This document shows, one piece after another, positions 5,438-6,097 of a stretch of DNA of 6,097 nucleotides. Numbering within the stretch: the stretch's first letter is position 1; each line of letters begins with the position of its first letter. Below the pieces are notes generated by a model. The model was not told the DNA's origin. It saw only the letters and a program-made list of their open reading frames with translations, and did not search any database. The translations under genes were made by a program, and so were the position numbers. The DNA is from Spirochaetaceae bacterium (GTDB taxonomy: Bacteria > Spirochaetota > Spirochaetia > Treponematales > Breznakiellaceae). The DNA lies in contig JAISQV010000066.1 in NCBI GenBank assembly GCA_031273985.1, forward strand, positions 1-6,097, read 5' to 3'.

Positions 5438-6097
5438 TCAATTCACTACAATTACCTTTGTAGCCCTGAAACGGGGCGACTCCGTTATTTTTGCCTGCTC
5501 CGGATCCTCTTCCCGAAAATAGCGTACCCTCATACCGGGCCTGAGATCGTTGAAGTCGGCGTTTTCCACATTACTGTAGTGGAAAAATACGTTATTTACC
5601 GAGGGTTCTTCGATAAAGCCGAAACCTTCCTTAACGCTCATGATCACCGAATTAAAGGCATCGCCGTATTCTTCATCCTCCGCCGGAGCTTTCTCCTGGG
5701 CTTCCCTTTGATTCACCGTAGTTTTACTGTCAAACGCTGAGCCCAGGGCAAAGAAATTATCCCTGTCCAGAACAAAAAGGTTTCTGCTGTAAAGATCCTG
5801 TTCATCGCCGTCAATTATCTGATTCATGGACACCGGGTGGTACACTTCGTCAACAAGCTGCTGCGATGTCCGCGTCGATTCTATCTTGCCGTTCTCGTTG
5901 TAGTAATCGAAATCCCAGCTAATCAGCATACTATGCGCGCCCAGCGTGTTCAGCTTTCGCACCAGGGGCACATAATCGCCGTCGCAGACCACCAGAACGA
6001 TAATGTCGAATTTCCTGTTTATCGCCATCTCGTAAGCTTCCAGCGCCAGCCACACATCGATTCCCTTTTCATGCAGCACATTGTTGGGGCCCATGCG
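5438..6097 (-). CDS. NYN (LabA/DUF88-like, PIN-fold) domain protein with C-terminal cold-shock-like domain; 5' end cut by the window
   Basis: The frame runs from the right edge to TGA at 5438-5440. The first in-window Met (ATG at 6094) lies inside the NYN fold, so the true start is upstream, outside the window. Residue numbers below count from that Met. KGIDVWLALEAYEMA (10-24) and LVVCDGDYVPLVRKL (34-48) are the second half of a NYN domain; Asp13, Asp38 and Asp40 match the acidic metal-binding positions of this putative RNase family. An acidic linker (about 131-146) leads to a cold-shock-like OB fold (149-218): GFGFI (157-161) resembles RNP1, VFFHYS (169-174) resembles RNP2, followed by LRPGMRVRYF and a terminal ATKVIVVN strand. 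A cytoplasmic RNA-binding and RNA-cleaving or processing role is inferred; the target is unknown. It is less GC-rich than the operon to its left and is separated from it by 411 bp, so it is probably a separate transcription unit. Confidence 0.9.
   Translation of the reverse strand, partial: RMGPNNVLHEKGIDVWLALEAYEMAINRKFDIIVLVVCDGDYVPLVRKLNTLGAHSMLISWDFDYYNENGKIESTRTSQQLVDEVYHPVSMNQIIDGDEQDLYSRNLFVLDRDNFFALGSAFDSKTTVNQREAQEKAPAEDEEYGDAFNSVIMSVKEGFGFIEEPSVNNVFFHYSNVENADFNDLRPGMRVRYFREEDPEQAKITESPRFRATKVIVVN

Noticed and set aside
5117..5740. Plus-strand 207-codon frame across the spacer and into the NYN gene
   Set aside because: It is antisense to the NYN gene over its right half and crosses the palindrome on the left; the NHGQHGQK peptide is a repeat artefact.
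1..6097. tRNA, rRNA, CRISPR array, transposase or phage genes
   Set aside because: No cloverleaf, regular repeat-spacer pattern or recombinase/transposase motif was seen on either strand.

Overview
The window holds four genes, all on the minus strand, plus one gene-free stretch of about 410 bp. Two genes are cut by the window edges. The gene set points to a spirochaete, most likely a Treponema-like one (Treponemataceae/Breznakiellaceae). The reasons are a tandem pair of DUF115/MptE-like ('motility-associated factor' type) proteins, a very acidic low-complexity protein with short conserved ends of a kind I associate with treponemes, and a NYN-plus-cold-shock-domain protein. This is an inference from protein style, not a database match.

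Right end (5438-6097): the 3' part of a gene for a NYN/LabA-like (PIN-fold) putative RNase fused to a C-terminal cold-shock-like RNA-binding domain. Its start lies outside the window. Next comes the gene-free region (5027-5437), visibly more AT-rich than the operon to its left. It carries a 73-bp imperfect palindrome of the 'CACGGA' type (5281-5353) nested inside a 13-bp inverted repeat (5226-5238/5386-5398). It also carries a candidate promoter with a perfect TTGACA -35 box reading leftward into the operon.

Middle and left (1-5026): a tight three-gene operon. First is a 760-residue, cysteine-free, extremely acidic and probably disordered protein (217 Asp+Glu against 20 Lys+Arg). It has a conserved N-terminus, a short coiled coil and a conserved helical C-terminus. 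Seven bases later starts a 488-residue DUF115 protein. Its stop codon overlaps by 8 bases the start of a second DUF115 protein that runs off the left edge. This second DUF115 gene is open across the whole left end of the window.

The two DUF115 proteins share the same landmarks (an LHS..DPRREAE-type N-terminal motif, an FG.RW..N..RN motif, GPSL, and G.D near the C-terminus). They differ at an acidic position that many family members keep: the downstream protein has Asp and the upstream one has Ala. The simplest working model is a co-translated pair of divergent Maf-like proteins, one of them possibly non-catalytic, made together with a large acidic scaffold. Sugar transfer to flagellin or another motility-related task is the most plausible family-based role, but the window does not prove it.
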